A DNA stretch of 64,000 nt from Climacteris rufus (taxonomy: Eukaryota; Chordata; Aves; Passeriformes; Climacteridae), in NCBI GenBank assembly GCA_013398175.1, contig VZRZ01006453.1:62001-126000 (forward strand), read 5' to 3'. Under the pieces are notes generated by a model that did no database searches, was not told the DNA's origin, and was given only the letters and a program-made list of their open reading frames with translations. Positions 40,435 through 52,239 of this stretch are shown piece after piece (position 1 is the first letter of the stretch; the number at the start of each line of letters is the position of its first letter). The position numbers and the translations under genes were made by a program.

Positions 40435-42078
40435 GCTTTTTTCCTTGATTATCTGGCTTATTAAAACAAAGGACCCTTTCTAATTATTAATTCCTGGAAT
40501 CAGGAATCATAAATAGAGTGATTTAAAGCATTCATCTTTCTCCAGCATAATTTTTTTCTCTAACAGAAGCATTTAAAATTATAATAATTATAGAACCTGA
40601 AAATTTTGATTCAATGAAACAAATTGTTACTTATCCTAGAGTGTCCAGCACTCTTGGTCTCATGAGGTAATGCATTCAAGTAGTTCTCACTAGTAGTCAC
40701 ACAGGACACAAATTCTTCTCACTCAAACCTGCTATCTTTACCACTCAATGGGAATCTTGTACCTTTCCTAGTTGAGTCCTGGTTAGAGACACATCTAGAA
40801 TTTAAATGGCTAAGATAGCATGCTGCATCATTCAATTCCTCAAAAACACCCTGATGGGGACCCTCTTTGAGGGCAAACTAAAGTTTTTGGTGTCATGAGT
40901 GGAAGCTTTCACAAAGCTGTTCAAACCCACATCCCCTCCTCCAACCCTTGTCCTAGAGTATTTGTTTCTAACATTCACTTTTGAGTGTTCTCCTGTTTGG
41001 TTAAATGTTTCATGAATAAAGCTAAGTCAACACAAGTAATAAAGAAATTCAGGTGTCTAAGGAAGACTTAGGAAGAGCTGAGATACTTTTCATGCAAAAG
41101 TTTATTGTATAAATCCAAGCTGCAACTTGATACTCATCTTGCTTCTGACTTTGATGTTTTAGAAGTGTTTAGACTTGTGCGTCTTTATCGATTCCAACAT
41201 GTCCCATTCTGAGGAGCTAAGAAGCTCCTTGCTAAATGAACACTCAAACTATTTAGGGCTTGGAAGTCCAAATTTCTTACCCTTAAATTTCATAGGGCCT
41301 AGAATTGTTCATATTGGAAAAAAAAAAAAAAAGTTTGGATATTTGTCCAAGGATGTTTGGCATGATTTTCATGAATGAAAGAGGGGTTTTTAACCAGTAG
41401 CAATGATAGCTCTTTTTATATAAACATAACTACTACTATTCTCCCTACTTGCAACTTGAGCTGGGTGGCTCTAAACCTGTGTTTCTCATGTTGTACACAT
41501 TCACAGATTTTTTTCAGTGGAGTATTTCCAGAACTAATAGTAGTTTGAATGGGCATTTTACGATTTACTAAACTCTGATCTCTACTAAATTCTGCTTATT
41601 ATTACAATTTTTTTTACAACCCTTATATTTTTGCTACAGTAGCAATTTGATATGTAAACCATTCTTTTGCTTGAAATTCCCAACTCTTGTCCCAAATATT
41701 TTACAATCCCTTTCTATTAAACAGTAGATGCTTTTTTTTTATATATGAATGAAAGCAATTTTACTCTTTACCCCTATAACTTTTTTCATTGTTCTGTGTC
41801 AGAATTTTATAGGTAGAGAAATTTTATATGTAAATAAAATACTGTGCCTATACATAGGAAAAAAAGCCAGAATATGAAGAAATATGGGGAGGAATTTCCT
41901 AGATTTTGCTTAGAGAACTGCTTCCATTGCTCAGGCAGTATTTATTTACGAGGTCAGAGCAGGTCAGTGATTTAATTCTGGGAGAATTATATTCTATGTC
42001 TGCTACAGGAAAGTTTTGCTTTGATTCTAGATCCTTTTCCTGGCTGTAAACCCAGCTGTAAACCAGCTCTGCTTCTAC
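40435..42078. other. No gene seen; AT-rich DNA
   Basis: An A run lies near 41320-41332. The minus-strand frame running down to 41899 is the intron continuation after exon 42079-42143. Confidence 0.5.
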
Positions 42079-42143
42079 CTTGAATGGATCCAGCAAATCT
42101 TTAGAAATCCGATTGAAAATTAGTTTGGTTACAGCTGTCAGAC
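42079..42143 (-). CDS. Internal exon of unidentified spliced gene, 65 bp
   Basis: On the minus strand a strong acceptor (TTGTCTTTTTACAG|GTC) and an AAG|GTAGAA donor enclose 65 bp. The first two bases complete the glycine codon begun by exon 42978-43077. The exon then reads LTAVTKLIF... ending DLLDPFK, and ends in phase 0. It is the third of three exons that splice in one frame. The peptide is amphipathic and helix-like, with no catalytic motif. The gene family is not recognised. Confidence 0.68.
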
Positions 42144-42977
42144 CTGTAAAAAGACAAATAAGGATAATAGAGACGTGTATTAAAAATTCACTGGTGCAAA
42201 TGCAAGTTTATTTAGTCTTTGGAGTGAATCAGATAACATGGGTGATATTGCATACCAGGTATGCATTCCAGGCTTAAGCAAGCTCTAACCATCTCACATA
42301 ATTATGAAACTTTGTATGTTAGTATTTCTAATGTTTACAACTATTCAAAACATCCTGTGGCGTCAGAAAATCTTCATTATGTTCCAAATTTTGGTAGAGA
42401 ATATCCAGATGCTCTATCGTTTGCAGGATATTTTCTTAATTCCCTTTACAGGCATCGGGCTGATCTATGGGATATATGACCAAGGGTTTAATATTGTATT
42501 TACATGGCTAGCGGGGTGAAAATGACCAAAGAATGGGGTTCATAAACAAGCAGTTGATTTCCCCACTCTCTGAAATAACTATGGCCCCACTCAAAGACAT
42601 TGAAAATCCTATGTTCTCTTTAAAAAGTGACTTAACGTTCCCTAAGACTCTTACATATTTCAAAAAGGTTTGCCACATTTCAAAAACTCTTATCCTTAAT
42701 GCAAATAAATGCAATATACTTTATAGGGCATTTCAAAATGGTATGAAGGAGATTAAAAATAACAAAATTACCTCCTCATGTATAATTTCTATGATAACAT
42801 TATAGATATGTATTACAGTAAATCACTAAATGAAGAGATACCGGTATGCAAGTCCCTTGACGCACACACCTCATTTCAATAACTGCTAATGAATGTTGCT
42901 TCCTCTTTGCAGAGATAAAAGAAAAAAATGCTCTTCTGATTCTGAAAGATTTTAGTCCACAGTAAACAGATATTTAC

Positions 42978-43077
42978 CTGCACAAACTGGTTTGGGGTTC
43001 TCTGAATAGCCAGTCAGAGCAGTTATAAACACAGCAGCAAACAGTTTATGGACAGCACTAGTTAGTTCAGAGGCACT
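42978..43077 (-). CDS. Internal exon of unidentified spliced gene, 100 bp
   Basis: On the minus strand it is bounded by TTTATTTCTAAAATCAG| and GTGCAG|GTAAAT, both good consensus sites. It starts in phase 0 with SASELTSAVHKLFAAVF, continues ITALTGYSENPKPVCA and leaves one base, G, completed by GT of the next exon. The phase and open frame agree with both neighbours. The sequence suggests two helices separated by a GYSENPKP turn, as in helical-repeat (HEAT/ARM-like) proteins, but that is inference. I do not know the family. Confidence 0.7.
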
Positions 43078-44775
43078 CTGATTTTAGAAATAAAAATGTG
43101 ATTACTCAGTGCTTTATAAAATTTGCAATAAACAGTTACAGAGTCCACAATTTTAATACCTCTCTACTAAGTACATTGTAAAGTTATATATAATTTAATT
43201 TTTCTGAATGGATCATTTGTAATCTGAATAGAACACATTGGGTTTTTGTTCTTTATAAAAGTAATGCAATCAAACCTAATCACCACATACAAGGGGTGGT
43301 ATCGATGATAATTTTACGTCTGGGGTTTTTTTATAATTGTTGCATTCAAGCTGAGATCAAAAGGTTAACTCTCAACACGTTCCACAATTATTCACAATTT
43401 CAGTCTATTGACTGAGCTATAGATCAAGGTGTCAGTTTCTCTCTGGCTAAAAAGAAGAGTCTTACTTATTTCCTCATCATTGATTAATCCCGAGTGAAAT
43501 TAATGTTTAATAGCTGCATTGTTCCAGTACATGTACGTTTTGACCTTCTTGTTAAAATAAACATGTTCTTCAATGCTATTATCAATATCATTTACTTGAA
43601 GAATCTTCTGGTATTTGGGAATTAGGAGTGTGCCTCTATTTGCTAACAAATAATTGTTTTTTGACCTCTAGAAAAGCAGATTTTTGTGCTAGTGTAAGTA
43701 CAGATTTGCTCACAAAGCATTTACAAATTCTCATTTTTAAACAAGGAGAAAAAAAGACACCTCTAAATATGGAATAATTAAAAAAATAATGTTTGCATAG
43801 TGGCAGAAATTTAATTATTAATGCATTCTCAAATCATAAGCAGGTGCAAAATTCTTTGGCATCTTCAGATTTCAAACAAAAATAAATAGATGACCTCCAG
43901 CATCTGCCCTTATTTTGTTGCATGTCAGGAATATTAGGAACAAGCATTGCTCTTCAGCAGCTGGACCTACCACCTCCTCAAGGGTTTGATGAAAACAAAT
44001 GGAATCTCTCACAGGCAGAACTGTGATGCTAATCTGTGTCATGCTTCCAGTTGGCCAATATTTGCCATGAGTTTGGAACCTATTTAAAGATATATGAAAC
44101 ACCATGATTTTCAAAGGGCAGAGACACAGAACTCAAAATGTTTGAGAGGACAGCAGTGAGACAGCCAGTATGGTACCATTTATAATAAGAATAATCTTGT
44201 TCTCAATCACAGATCAGACCAATCTTCCAGAAAGTGCAGTGTGCAAACTAGAATGTACCAAAACCTGTGTTGATCTAAAACAGGCTCCATCCATTTCTGA
44301 AATATCATTCCAGCTAAGAAAGAACCTCTCTCCCTGTCTGTTCAGATAGACAAGCACAGGTGGCATCTGGAATTGAAGCTGGATAACATGCAGTGATAGA
44401 TCTGTTTTTCATGAAGCACCGGACTAAGCTTACCAGCAGACTTCACATCTCACCCTAAATTGCCTTTGCTCCCTCTCTGAGCTCAGAAGCAGTCACTTTA
44501 GCTGGAAAAAATGACTAGTGGACACCACCGAGCTCCCAGTCCTACAGTGAGAGCAAGATAATGAAGCACTGTGCTGATTGTAACACCAGCAGGAAACTAC
44601 ACTCCAAATAAGCCACTCCCATTCCCCTGCCTCTTACAGTAAGGCAGGGACAAAAAAAAAAAGGAGAGACTATGGATTAACAATTTACTAAAAGCACAAA
44701 GCACTGGAATAAGACATGCACAATAACAGCTGCAATATTAATAGCAAAAGTATACTAAAAGAGAAGCTGTTTTAC

Positions 44776-44899
44776 CTGCAAAAAGGTATTCACTATTGGG
44801 AACAAAGACAAGATGGCAGATGCTTCCTGTAGAACTTGTGTCAGTGGTTTCCCCACAGGAAATATGATGACTGTTCCCGCCCACTGCACCACATGATAT
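44776..44899 (-). CDS. Internal exon of unidentified spliced gene, 124 bp
   Basis: On the minus strand the acceptor is GCCTTTGTTTTGCAG| and the donor TTTTTGCAG|GTAAAA. The first base completes a codon. Then 41 codons run YHVVQWAGTVIIFPVGK, PLTQVLQEASAILSLF and PIVNTFLQ, ending in phase 0, exactly what exon 42978-43077 needs. A second frame is also open (ISCGAVGGN...), but it would hit a stop at once in the next exon, so it is rejected. The peptide is hydrophobic and leucine-rich, and could be buried helices or a membrane-near segment. No known family was recognised. Confidence 0.68.
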
Positions 44900-47095
44900 C
44901 TGCAAAACAAAGGCAATATGGCAGGGAAGTTGTCGTGGCTTATGTTTCCCCTCTCCCAGCTTACAAGCAATGAAAATCAAGGACAGACAAACCCCTGGAA
45001 ATTAGGCTATCCCAGTGGGAGTTGTGAAGCCACTCTGTGGAGCTCAGTTTTGCTCAGTTGCTTGTGCTACCACTTCTAATGCTCAGCCACATGTCAGAGC
45101 TGTCCCTTCAGCATCATGCCCAGCGGCGGCACTGCCGCCTCTTCTCAGCACTATGTTCTGCAAAACTATCCTGGAGGAAAGGGAGGCAGGACTGGGGGGG
45201 ATGAGAGGATGGGCTCCACAGACTTGATCCTGTCAGTGGCTCTGCTGGAGTGAGAGAGGCAAGACAGCACAATTCTGGTCTGGCACCACGGCTTTTCCTG
45301 CCAAACCCATGCCTGGGCAATGCTGTGGGTGGTATAGAATAACAGCTGGGTCACAACCACACAGTGCCAAGCCTCGCCCTCCTCTCTGTAACCAGGAGAA
45401 ACACATTTCCAAGCCATCATAAATTCATAATTTTGTGGGTGCTGCCCTTGCAGTTCCCTCTGACCTACAGGCACTGAGCAATAACAAAACACAGTTTCAG
45501 AAAACAGTTAGGACAAGTGTTACCTCTGGACTTCCACCCATGCCTGTTTCTGAAGGTTCAGTCATAAAAGTACATAATCACCGATATGTTTTCCTTTTGT
45601 GAGTAATACATGCTTTATAAACCTTTAAGCCTGAAGCACTGCCATACTGTTAGGAGGTAATTGTGATCATTCCCATATTACAGCTGGAAAATGATGCATA
45701 GCTCCTATGATTGACTTTGCCAAGGTCAGGAAATGATTTAGTGTTGCAGCTCAAAATAGCTTGTTCCAAATCCTCTATTGTAACCACTAGTCTCCATTTT
45801 CTCCATCAGGAAATTGCCTCTGGGAGAAAAGAAGATTTGAGGATGTGGGAAGAGAACACATACACATTTGGTAGTCAATACTGATGAAATCAGGTAATAG
45901 TGCTCTACACTGGTTAGAAAACCAGCCGTGCTTATCTAGATGTAATCATCATCTAACGATTATTTCTGGCAGTATCTTACAATATGTTCTGTCACCTTTC
46001 CACTGACAAAGCCTTTATATCTTATTATTGCATTACTTGTAACGTCTGTTGCCAGCCCACTCAGCATGCTTCTTAAATAATTATGAGTTGTAATATGTTT
46101 CTGGCAGCAGAGACAAAGAACTCTACTCCTACCAGCAGGAGATTAGCAATCTCCTTCATTAGTAATTGTAAAAAAATATTCTGTTATTATGAATTACATT
46201 TTTTATTACTATTATTACCATGTAACAGCAAGCTACATGCATCAGCATGTTTGAGATGTCAGGGCTTCCATTTTCATGGTAAATCCTGCCCTAAGAGTAT
46301 TTCAATGATGGGTTAACATCTCTGTTTCTTGTCTGTTTATAAATTTAGAGATAGCCTTCACAGGGCTCTCTGAACATTTAACAACCCCATATTCTGTGAC
46401 AAATAGCCTGGCAGATACAGATAGATTCTCTTTCTTACACAGACATAGACAAGCTCCTTTCCTCTAGGTTTTTGTTTGTGTGTGTGTGTGTGACTTTTGG
46501 TTGGTTGGTTCTTGTTGGGTTTGTTTGTTTTGGGTTTTCTTTGTTTGGTTTCCTTTTTTTTTTTTGTTTGCTGTATTTGCAAACTATTTGTTCTAGCAAA
46601 ATTCTAGTAAAGATGTGAGGTTTCATTTTACCTTAAAACATTTTGTCACCCTTGGGGCTGCAAAAAGGGTTTTAGAAGGATTTGTGAGGAAAGGTTAATT
46701 TGCCTTCCACTGTTATTACACATCATTATTACTGAGGGGATTTCCTTTAGTGACAGTATCCCAGCCAGTTCTGTAGTCTAAACACCCATGCCACTCTAGA
46801 CAAAATGAATGGAATGATATTGAGGTACAAAAACGTAGGGATTATCGTGGGATGAATTGGTGCTACCAGTAAAAGAAATAGTGGGAGAGTGTTCTTTTCT
46901 TTGACAATGATGTCTTGCCTAAATCGCTTCAGAAGGCTGAGACATTGAAAAATATCTGCCCTTCTGGTTTCAGTACATCCTTAAGTGTTTTTCCAGGTAG
47001 TGAAACAATACAGCAATTTAAAAAGATCTAGTTTGTGCCCAAAACAAGCTTTAAGCTATTACCTTTCCCTTTGTTCTGTCATGTCACCCTCATAC
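44900..47095. other. Mostly featureless; GC-richer block at 45000-45520
   Basis: About 500 bp at 45000-45520 are clearly more GC-rich than the surroundings, with AGCGGCGGCACTGCCGCC near 45121-45139 (a near-perfect GGCGGCACTGCCGCC hairpin). Open frames on both strands here (70 and 108 codons) follow from low stop density. A minus-strand stretch EEGEAWHCVVVTQLLF after GGTTACAG looks protein-like but has no usable donor in the right phase. A further exon may be hidden here, because exon 44776-44899 needs a predecessor ending with two bases of a codon. Confidence 0.4.
46473..46570. repeat. G/T low-complexity tract with (TG)n and GGTT units
   Basis: TTTG, (TG)n, GGTT and TTTG units run into a T tract, with G and T on the plus strand. 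The lysine- and threonine-rich minus-strand frames over it are artefacts. Confidence 0.88.
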
Positions 47096-47178
47096 CTGCA
47101 GGTAGATCATACTAGAGTGGCTGGGATGGTTACAGTCCTGTGTTGCTGTCCCAGTCGTTTTACTAACATTTGCTAGCA
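47096..47178 (-). CDS. Candidate exon, 83 bp
   Basis: On the minus strand CCCTTCTGCAG| opens and CTGCAG|GTATGA closes 83 bp. Two bases complete the codon left by the candidate exon 47478-47560. Then 27 codons (LANVSKTTGTATQDC ... SMIYLQ) run to phase 0. Splice sites are good and phase agrees upstream, but the peptide is less protein-like. The phase-0 end does not match the start of exon 44776-44899, so another exon would be needed between them. Confidence 0.3.
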
Positions 47179-47477
47179 CTGCAGAAGGGTCCGCTGAGCA
47201 GTTCAGCAAACAGGATGTCAGATATTGACATTGTTGGAAATTACACAGATTTGTGTCATTTAGAAGCATTTATAAATCAAATTTATTTGTCATTCGAAAG
47301 GGTTTGGTAAGCTATGATTGAGGTTTGCAGCAGACAAAGACTAACCATTTCATTCAGTTTAGCTAAGTCTGCTGGCGTGATGCTGGTACAAAATGCCTTA
47401 AAGTACAGAAATGTTCTGCTGAGGCAATGTACAGGAGAAAAATACCCTTCTTAGTCAGGGTAACAACTGGTAGTCAC

Positions 47478-47560
47478 CTATAGGGTCTGTACACAGTTGT
47501 AATTCACACTCAGAGTTGATCACAGCCATTTCTGAACTGAGGACTGTCATCAAACAAGTC
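47478..47560 (-). CDS. Candidate exon, 83 bp
   Basis: On the minus strand a strong acceptor AATTCTCTCCCTAG| and donor CCTATAG|GTGACT flank one base plus 27 codons (TCLMTVLSSEMAVINSEC ... TDPI) plus one base. The peptide looks like folded protein. It could be an upstream exon of the gene at 42-45 kb, joined through 47096-47178 and an unseen exon. Family not recognised. Confidence 0.38.
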
Positions 47561-48046
47561 CTAGGGAGAGAATTGCAACCTTGTGTGTGCAGTAAGTGGC
47601 CATCTATTATTTCAGTATCATAGGTTTCCCAGATCTCTGCTTCCACTGCCAAATTTCTTTCCACTGCTCAGCAAAGACAGAAAAAAGCATATTTGTGTAG
47701 TATTATATGGTGCTGGATCCCACAACTTGTCCTCACAATTATACCCCATTTTCACAAATTCCCTTACTGAATCCAGAGCAACAGGATCTATTAGAAGTAA
47801 GAAGCATATTTACTGAGCTGGAAACAGACATAGCTGGGTCTTTGCCTGCATGGGGAACTGGCTGGTCACAACATATCTGATTTGAAACACTTACTGTACA
47901 CCCACCCATAGGAATAGTAATACAGGCTATATCTATACTTAGAAATGTGAAGTTTAGAACAGGATAAATTTCAGTGCGAGTACTGGCTGTTTTCATCCAT
48001 TCTACAGTAGATGATAACAGAAATTTCAAACTGAAATTTCCAGGAA
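47561..48046. other. No gene accepted
   Basis: A 103-codon minus-strand frame at 47739-48050 lacks a convincing acceptor, although an ACA|GTAAGT donor-like site lies near 47903. Confidence 0.4.
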
Positions 48047-48074
48047 ACACAAGATGTAATTATACATCTTGTGT
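48047..48074. repeat. Perfect hairpin, 12-bp arms, 4-nt loop
   Basis: ACACAAGATGTA and TACATCTTGTGT are exact reverse complements separated by ATTA. Confidence 0.85.
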
Positions 48075-48110
48075 ATCCCATCTGGATTATAATATCCCAT
48101 CTGGATTATA
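48075..48110. repeat. 19-bp tandem duplication
   Basis: ATCCCATCTGGATTATA occurs twice, 19 bp apart, directly abutting the hairpin at 48047-48074. Confidence 0.9.
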
Positions 48111-48641
48111 GCATACTGTATTGATTCACCATGTCCAAAAAAAGGTTAATTCAAACTGATATAGACTGTGCAACCAAACTGTCAGCCTTAATGTATACAT
48201 TCCAGACTTATGAAGGAGGAAGCATTAGGTTGGTAGATCTGCTGCTGCTTTCCTACTTATTCTAATGGATTTGGCATTTAGCAAATTGGATGTTGCAAGG
48301 TCTCTATATAGTTTTGCATTTGGCATAATACTGGTCTAATATTGTATGGATTCTTGCCCTGTACATAAAAATGTATTTTTTTTTTGGTGTTTTGTTTCTA
48401 AGAGCAAGAATCTTGACTAAATACACTCCAAAATGTTTTTGATTATGAGTTTAGGGCAACTGAACCTTTCCTCTGCTGAGGGATGTCAGTGTTTGTAGTA
48501 GCACGTTTGGCAGAAGCTGCTGCTTTTGAGCTTCAGGTTTTGGTGGGAAGAAAGACAAGGCAAAGCCCTCAGTCTTCTTCTTCCAATATCTGAACTCTCT
48601 GCTTGAGCTGAGGTAAAATCCCATATTTCCCTTGTGTTACC

Positions 48642-49083
48642 TGTGCCCATATCTCAGATGCCATATATGGCTATGTCCTGGAAAGCTCTCCTCCACTGGT
48701 CACTTTGAACTATGCCGTTCCCCATTGGCTGTTTCCTGATCCCATCTCCCTTTAAAAGAGCCCTGCAGGGCTTCCTCCTGGCTCTTTCTTCTGGGTTACT
48801 CAGCCATCTGCATAACTCTGGACCCTCACAACGCAACACTGGACTCACAATAAACGGCTGATATCCCGGAGAAGGGCCCTCTGTCTAAGCCTTTTATTCT
48901 CACCGGTGCTAGCACACCACGCCTGGGGAAACTCTCATCCCAAAGGAGCCAGCAGAAACAGGTTATCTGCGGTAGCTAGCACTCTGTCCTTTGGGAGAGT
49001 TATACAACTCATCCCAGCAGGGATCATGCACACATAAAAGCGCTGTTGCTACCTTGAGAGGATTCCGGGCTTCAGCGCATTAA
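48642..49083 (+). mobile_element. Solo LTR-like element, boundaries uncertain
   Basis: The layout is that of a promoter-bearing LTR: a CCCATTGGCTG CCAAT-box context (48721), TTTAAAAG (48751-48758) as a TATA substitute, AATAAA (48849-48854), then a GC-richer U5-like segment with CTTTTATTCTCACCGG. It is GC-richer than its surroundings and keeps several CpGs. The hexamer GTGTTA flanks it at 48634-48639 and 49084-49089, which could be the target duplication, but then the element would not begin TG and end CA. Family not certain; ERV1-like is my best guess. Confidence 0.65.
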
Positions 49084-49089
49084 GTGTTA

Positions 49090-52047
49090 TTCAAGACACA
49101 AAATCTTCCTTTTTACCCACCTGTCACTTGTACTTCAAAGTATGACATCTTACTTCTTAACTGACAGAAGTACATAAGAAATTACACTTTCAAGAGCACT
49201 CTCTGTAAACTTTTTAGAAAGTTTTAGATACCAAGACAAGTCCCATACTGCCTAGAAAATGATGTTTGGTATATTATCAACAAATATCCTCACAAACCTT
49301 TTCCAGTTTATGATGTATGTATTTCTTTTCATTATTCAGTTGGACAAACAGAAGCAGAAAGTACTACTGTCCCTTGCCCAAAGCAAAGCACATCCAAGAG
49401 ATCAGAAGAACCTATAATCTAGTTTCTGAGTTTTGAGCTACAGCATCAGCAACTTCCTTCACCACTAAAGATTTCACCAATACACTATGAAATTTTACAA
49501 CTTTACAAATTATATTTGAGAACATAGAACTCCTTTAATTATTGAGATGTAAACCACAATGTTTAACAGACCTTGAGGATTATTTCATGGCTATTAATAA
49601 GAATTTATTTATTATGGAGGTGATTATGGCTACTGAAGCTGTGGCTGGGGTGATAAGAACGCTTGTTCAAAGTGGATATCTGATAACAGACACTCAGCAA
49701 AGAGAGAGGGAACAATGCTATAGATGCAGCCATAAATAAGAGAAAAAACCCACTGTGGATAGATTTTTTTATACTGGATAACATCTAGTCCCAGGGCAGC
49801 TTTCTTTGGAAAGGATTGTTCATTTGGGTTTTTTTGCAACATTTTTATTTGATTGTCTATCTTTGCATAATTTCATGGAGTAAGCACATGAGAGCAAACC
49901 CTGTGATACTGCACAGGGCTGTTTATTATGCAGAAATCTGTATTAATGTCAACATATTATTTTTTACTTTATAAAAAGCACTTGGTAATGGACAGCTTGT
50001 AATGTTTGCAATAACAGTGAAGGCACGTCCAATTCATCTCATTACTGCTCTCTATTAAGGGTAACTCATGCAAAAGGATGGGTCATCCTAATACCCATGA
50101 GCCTCTAAGTGTGGGTCTAGGCATAAGAGGTAGCAAAACACTTAAGGGAACTCTTGCAAAATAGGCTGTCAGGTTTGCAAGACTGTTCCACAGAAACAAC
50201 ATTTTCCAATGTTTTAAAGGAAGAAGAATAAAGCAATTGGGAAACCTTAGCTGTGAGGTGATGCACATGGAAAATTGTAGATATTCCTCAGTTTGATTCT
50301 GTGCATCACAATGTACTGGTTCTTTGCTATTTTAAGTGGATTTTTGAATGCAATATCACGTACTTGCTGTACAGTGGGAATCATTCCCACTCTCTTTTTT
50401 ATCTGAGTAAAATTATCCTGACTTACATGTAGTAGTGACTCTTTAAACATACTTTGCTACTGAAAGTAACTTTGTGCCTTAGGAGGGAAGTGAGAAGCTA
50501 ATAGGGAAACAGAATGTGGAACAGCTTCTGGTAGTGCAGACCCAAGACAACTCACAGTGTTTGTGGATAGCTGCTACCAAACTGTTTTAGAGTTTAAAAA
50601 GTCCTAGAGTTAGAGAATCACCTCCTTTCTAAAATGTTCAACATGTTCAAGATCTTTTTACCTAGTTTAAGAACACCTCATAAATGCATGAATTATGAAA
50701 GCAGAGCTAAGGGACAACAACCACCATCTTAGGGTAGGACAAGCATGTTGCCATCTACTACAGGAGTTCCAGATGTCAGCTGTCAGAGCATGCAGTCTCC
50801 TGTAGGAATGTTTCCACATCCTGAGCAGCCTGGTCTTGAGTAAGTCATCAGTAAGTCTCTTTTTGTTTTCCCCATCACCTGCAAAAAGGGAGTGGTAACA
50901 CCTGCTCACCCCATAGTGTGTATTTGTTTCTCTTTAGGATTACATGAATCAGTTAATGGTTACAAAGCAAACGGGAAATATTAACAAATATTCACGCCAG
51001 TTCAGAGGTGTAAATTGGTGTTTGCTAATAGAGTTTTCTCACTATGCAACACTTTGCTTGCTAACTGTCAGCTGATGTTATTACAGCTGATAATTGAGTC
51101 AGTCTCTCCAGGAGGGTTTCAATGTTTTTGGACAGGCTTTCCTTGGGAGTTTTTCATGCTGAATATGTTATTTTGAATGCTACTGATGAGGTATTCTTAA
51201 ATCTTTTTTATGTCCTATGTAATCCTCAAATCTCTCCGAAGAATCTGCTTTAAGCTTAAAGGCCAGGTTGGGCCTTAGATTTTCTGTTATTAATCTTTCC
51301 TGGTATTAGGAACTTAAATGAAGATAATACTTTGTCACCTACAGAATTTCCCCCTCCTCTCACCTTAGGAGCAGCAAACAAACAAAAAATGATGATTGAT
51401 GTTATGTCTTTTTATAAAATCGTTCTGCATTCTGTGGTGGATATATTAGACCACAACAATTACCTCTTCTTGCTACAAGAGCAACCCACTCGATTATTGA
51501 ATCATTACATCTTTTTCTGTTATCTAGAAAAATACATGTGTAATTAATCCCTACAAGTAGTAGCAGCTTCATCATAAGAGATTAAGATCATTTTAGAATT
51601 ACCTTGCACTTTTGTGGAACAAAAGGACTGAGTATTCAAAAATATTTTGCAAAGAAAGATAGCTGAACTTTCATCTAAATATAGGGTCAGAGGCACCTTT
51701 TTTATTACATTGTTTTTGCTTTGCATGTGCTTAGAAAATGTCTCCTAGATTTGGAATACACAATCCATGAATACTTTGAGTGCTTGTATTGTAAACTGCC
51801 AAGTCTTGTCAAGACTCCATACTTAATTAAGGAAATGAAATAAAGAACAAGTTGAAAAGGGTTCTAAAAGCTGAAATTACTTAAGTAATGTTCTCATAAT
51901 GCAAAGTGTTTTGTGACAATATATGCTTAAGGTGCAACTGCTCACATTTTAAACCTCACCTTCTTTTCAACAGAGCTGACATATTTTTTTAAGAGACCTC
52001 ACTGAAACTCAGAGTCTGTCTCCTGAAAAAAATAAAACAAGTTTTTT
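49090..52047. other. No gene seen; AT-rich DNA
   Basis: A minus-strand frame at 50667-50909 begins after TTTGCAG (RLTDDLLKTRLLRMWKHS) but ends without a usable donor in phase. Nothing else was recognised. Confidence 0.45.
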
Positions 52048-52109
52048 ATGTGGTTTGTTTTTTGTTTTTGTTTGGTTGGGGTTTTTTTGTTTTTGTTTTT
52101 TTTTTTTGC
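52048..52109. repeat. T/G low-complexity tract
   Basis: GTTTTTT, GTTTGG and long T runs lie on the plus strand, resembling the tracts at 10445 and 46473. Confidence 0.8.
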
Positions 52110-52196
52110 CAGATAAATTGATTTCATTGCATTGCCCATTAAAGAGCTGTTTTTATACAACAAAGAAGGAAAGTACAAACAGATGGTGCTCTTTAT

Positions 52197-52239
52197 AGAC
52201 ACAGAATCAAAGACTCAAAGAATTATTTGGGTTATAAGT
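52197..52239 (-). mobile_element. CR1 LINE tail, left part of a split copy
   Basis: ACACAGAATCAAAGACTCAAAGAATT followed by TTTGGGTTATAAG is a degraded reverse-complement CR1 tail. The next CR1 text (GGACCACCAGAGATTGCTTAGTCC) resumes only at 53173-53177, after the inserted LTR. Confidence 0.8.

Noticed and set aside
43872..44114. Possible minus-strand exon (FQTHGKYWPTGSM ...) between two supported exons
   Set aside because: The flanking exons 44776-44899 and 42978-43077 already join in phase 0. Including this block is not needed and its acceptor AAATAG is poor.
44738..44980. Second open frame through exon 44776-44899 (ISCGAVGGN ...)
   Set aside because: It would end with one leftover base and hit a stop at once in the next exon.
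46358..46626. Lys/Thr/Gln-rich minus-strand frames
   Set aside because: Translation of the G/T low-complexity tract.
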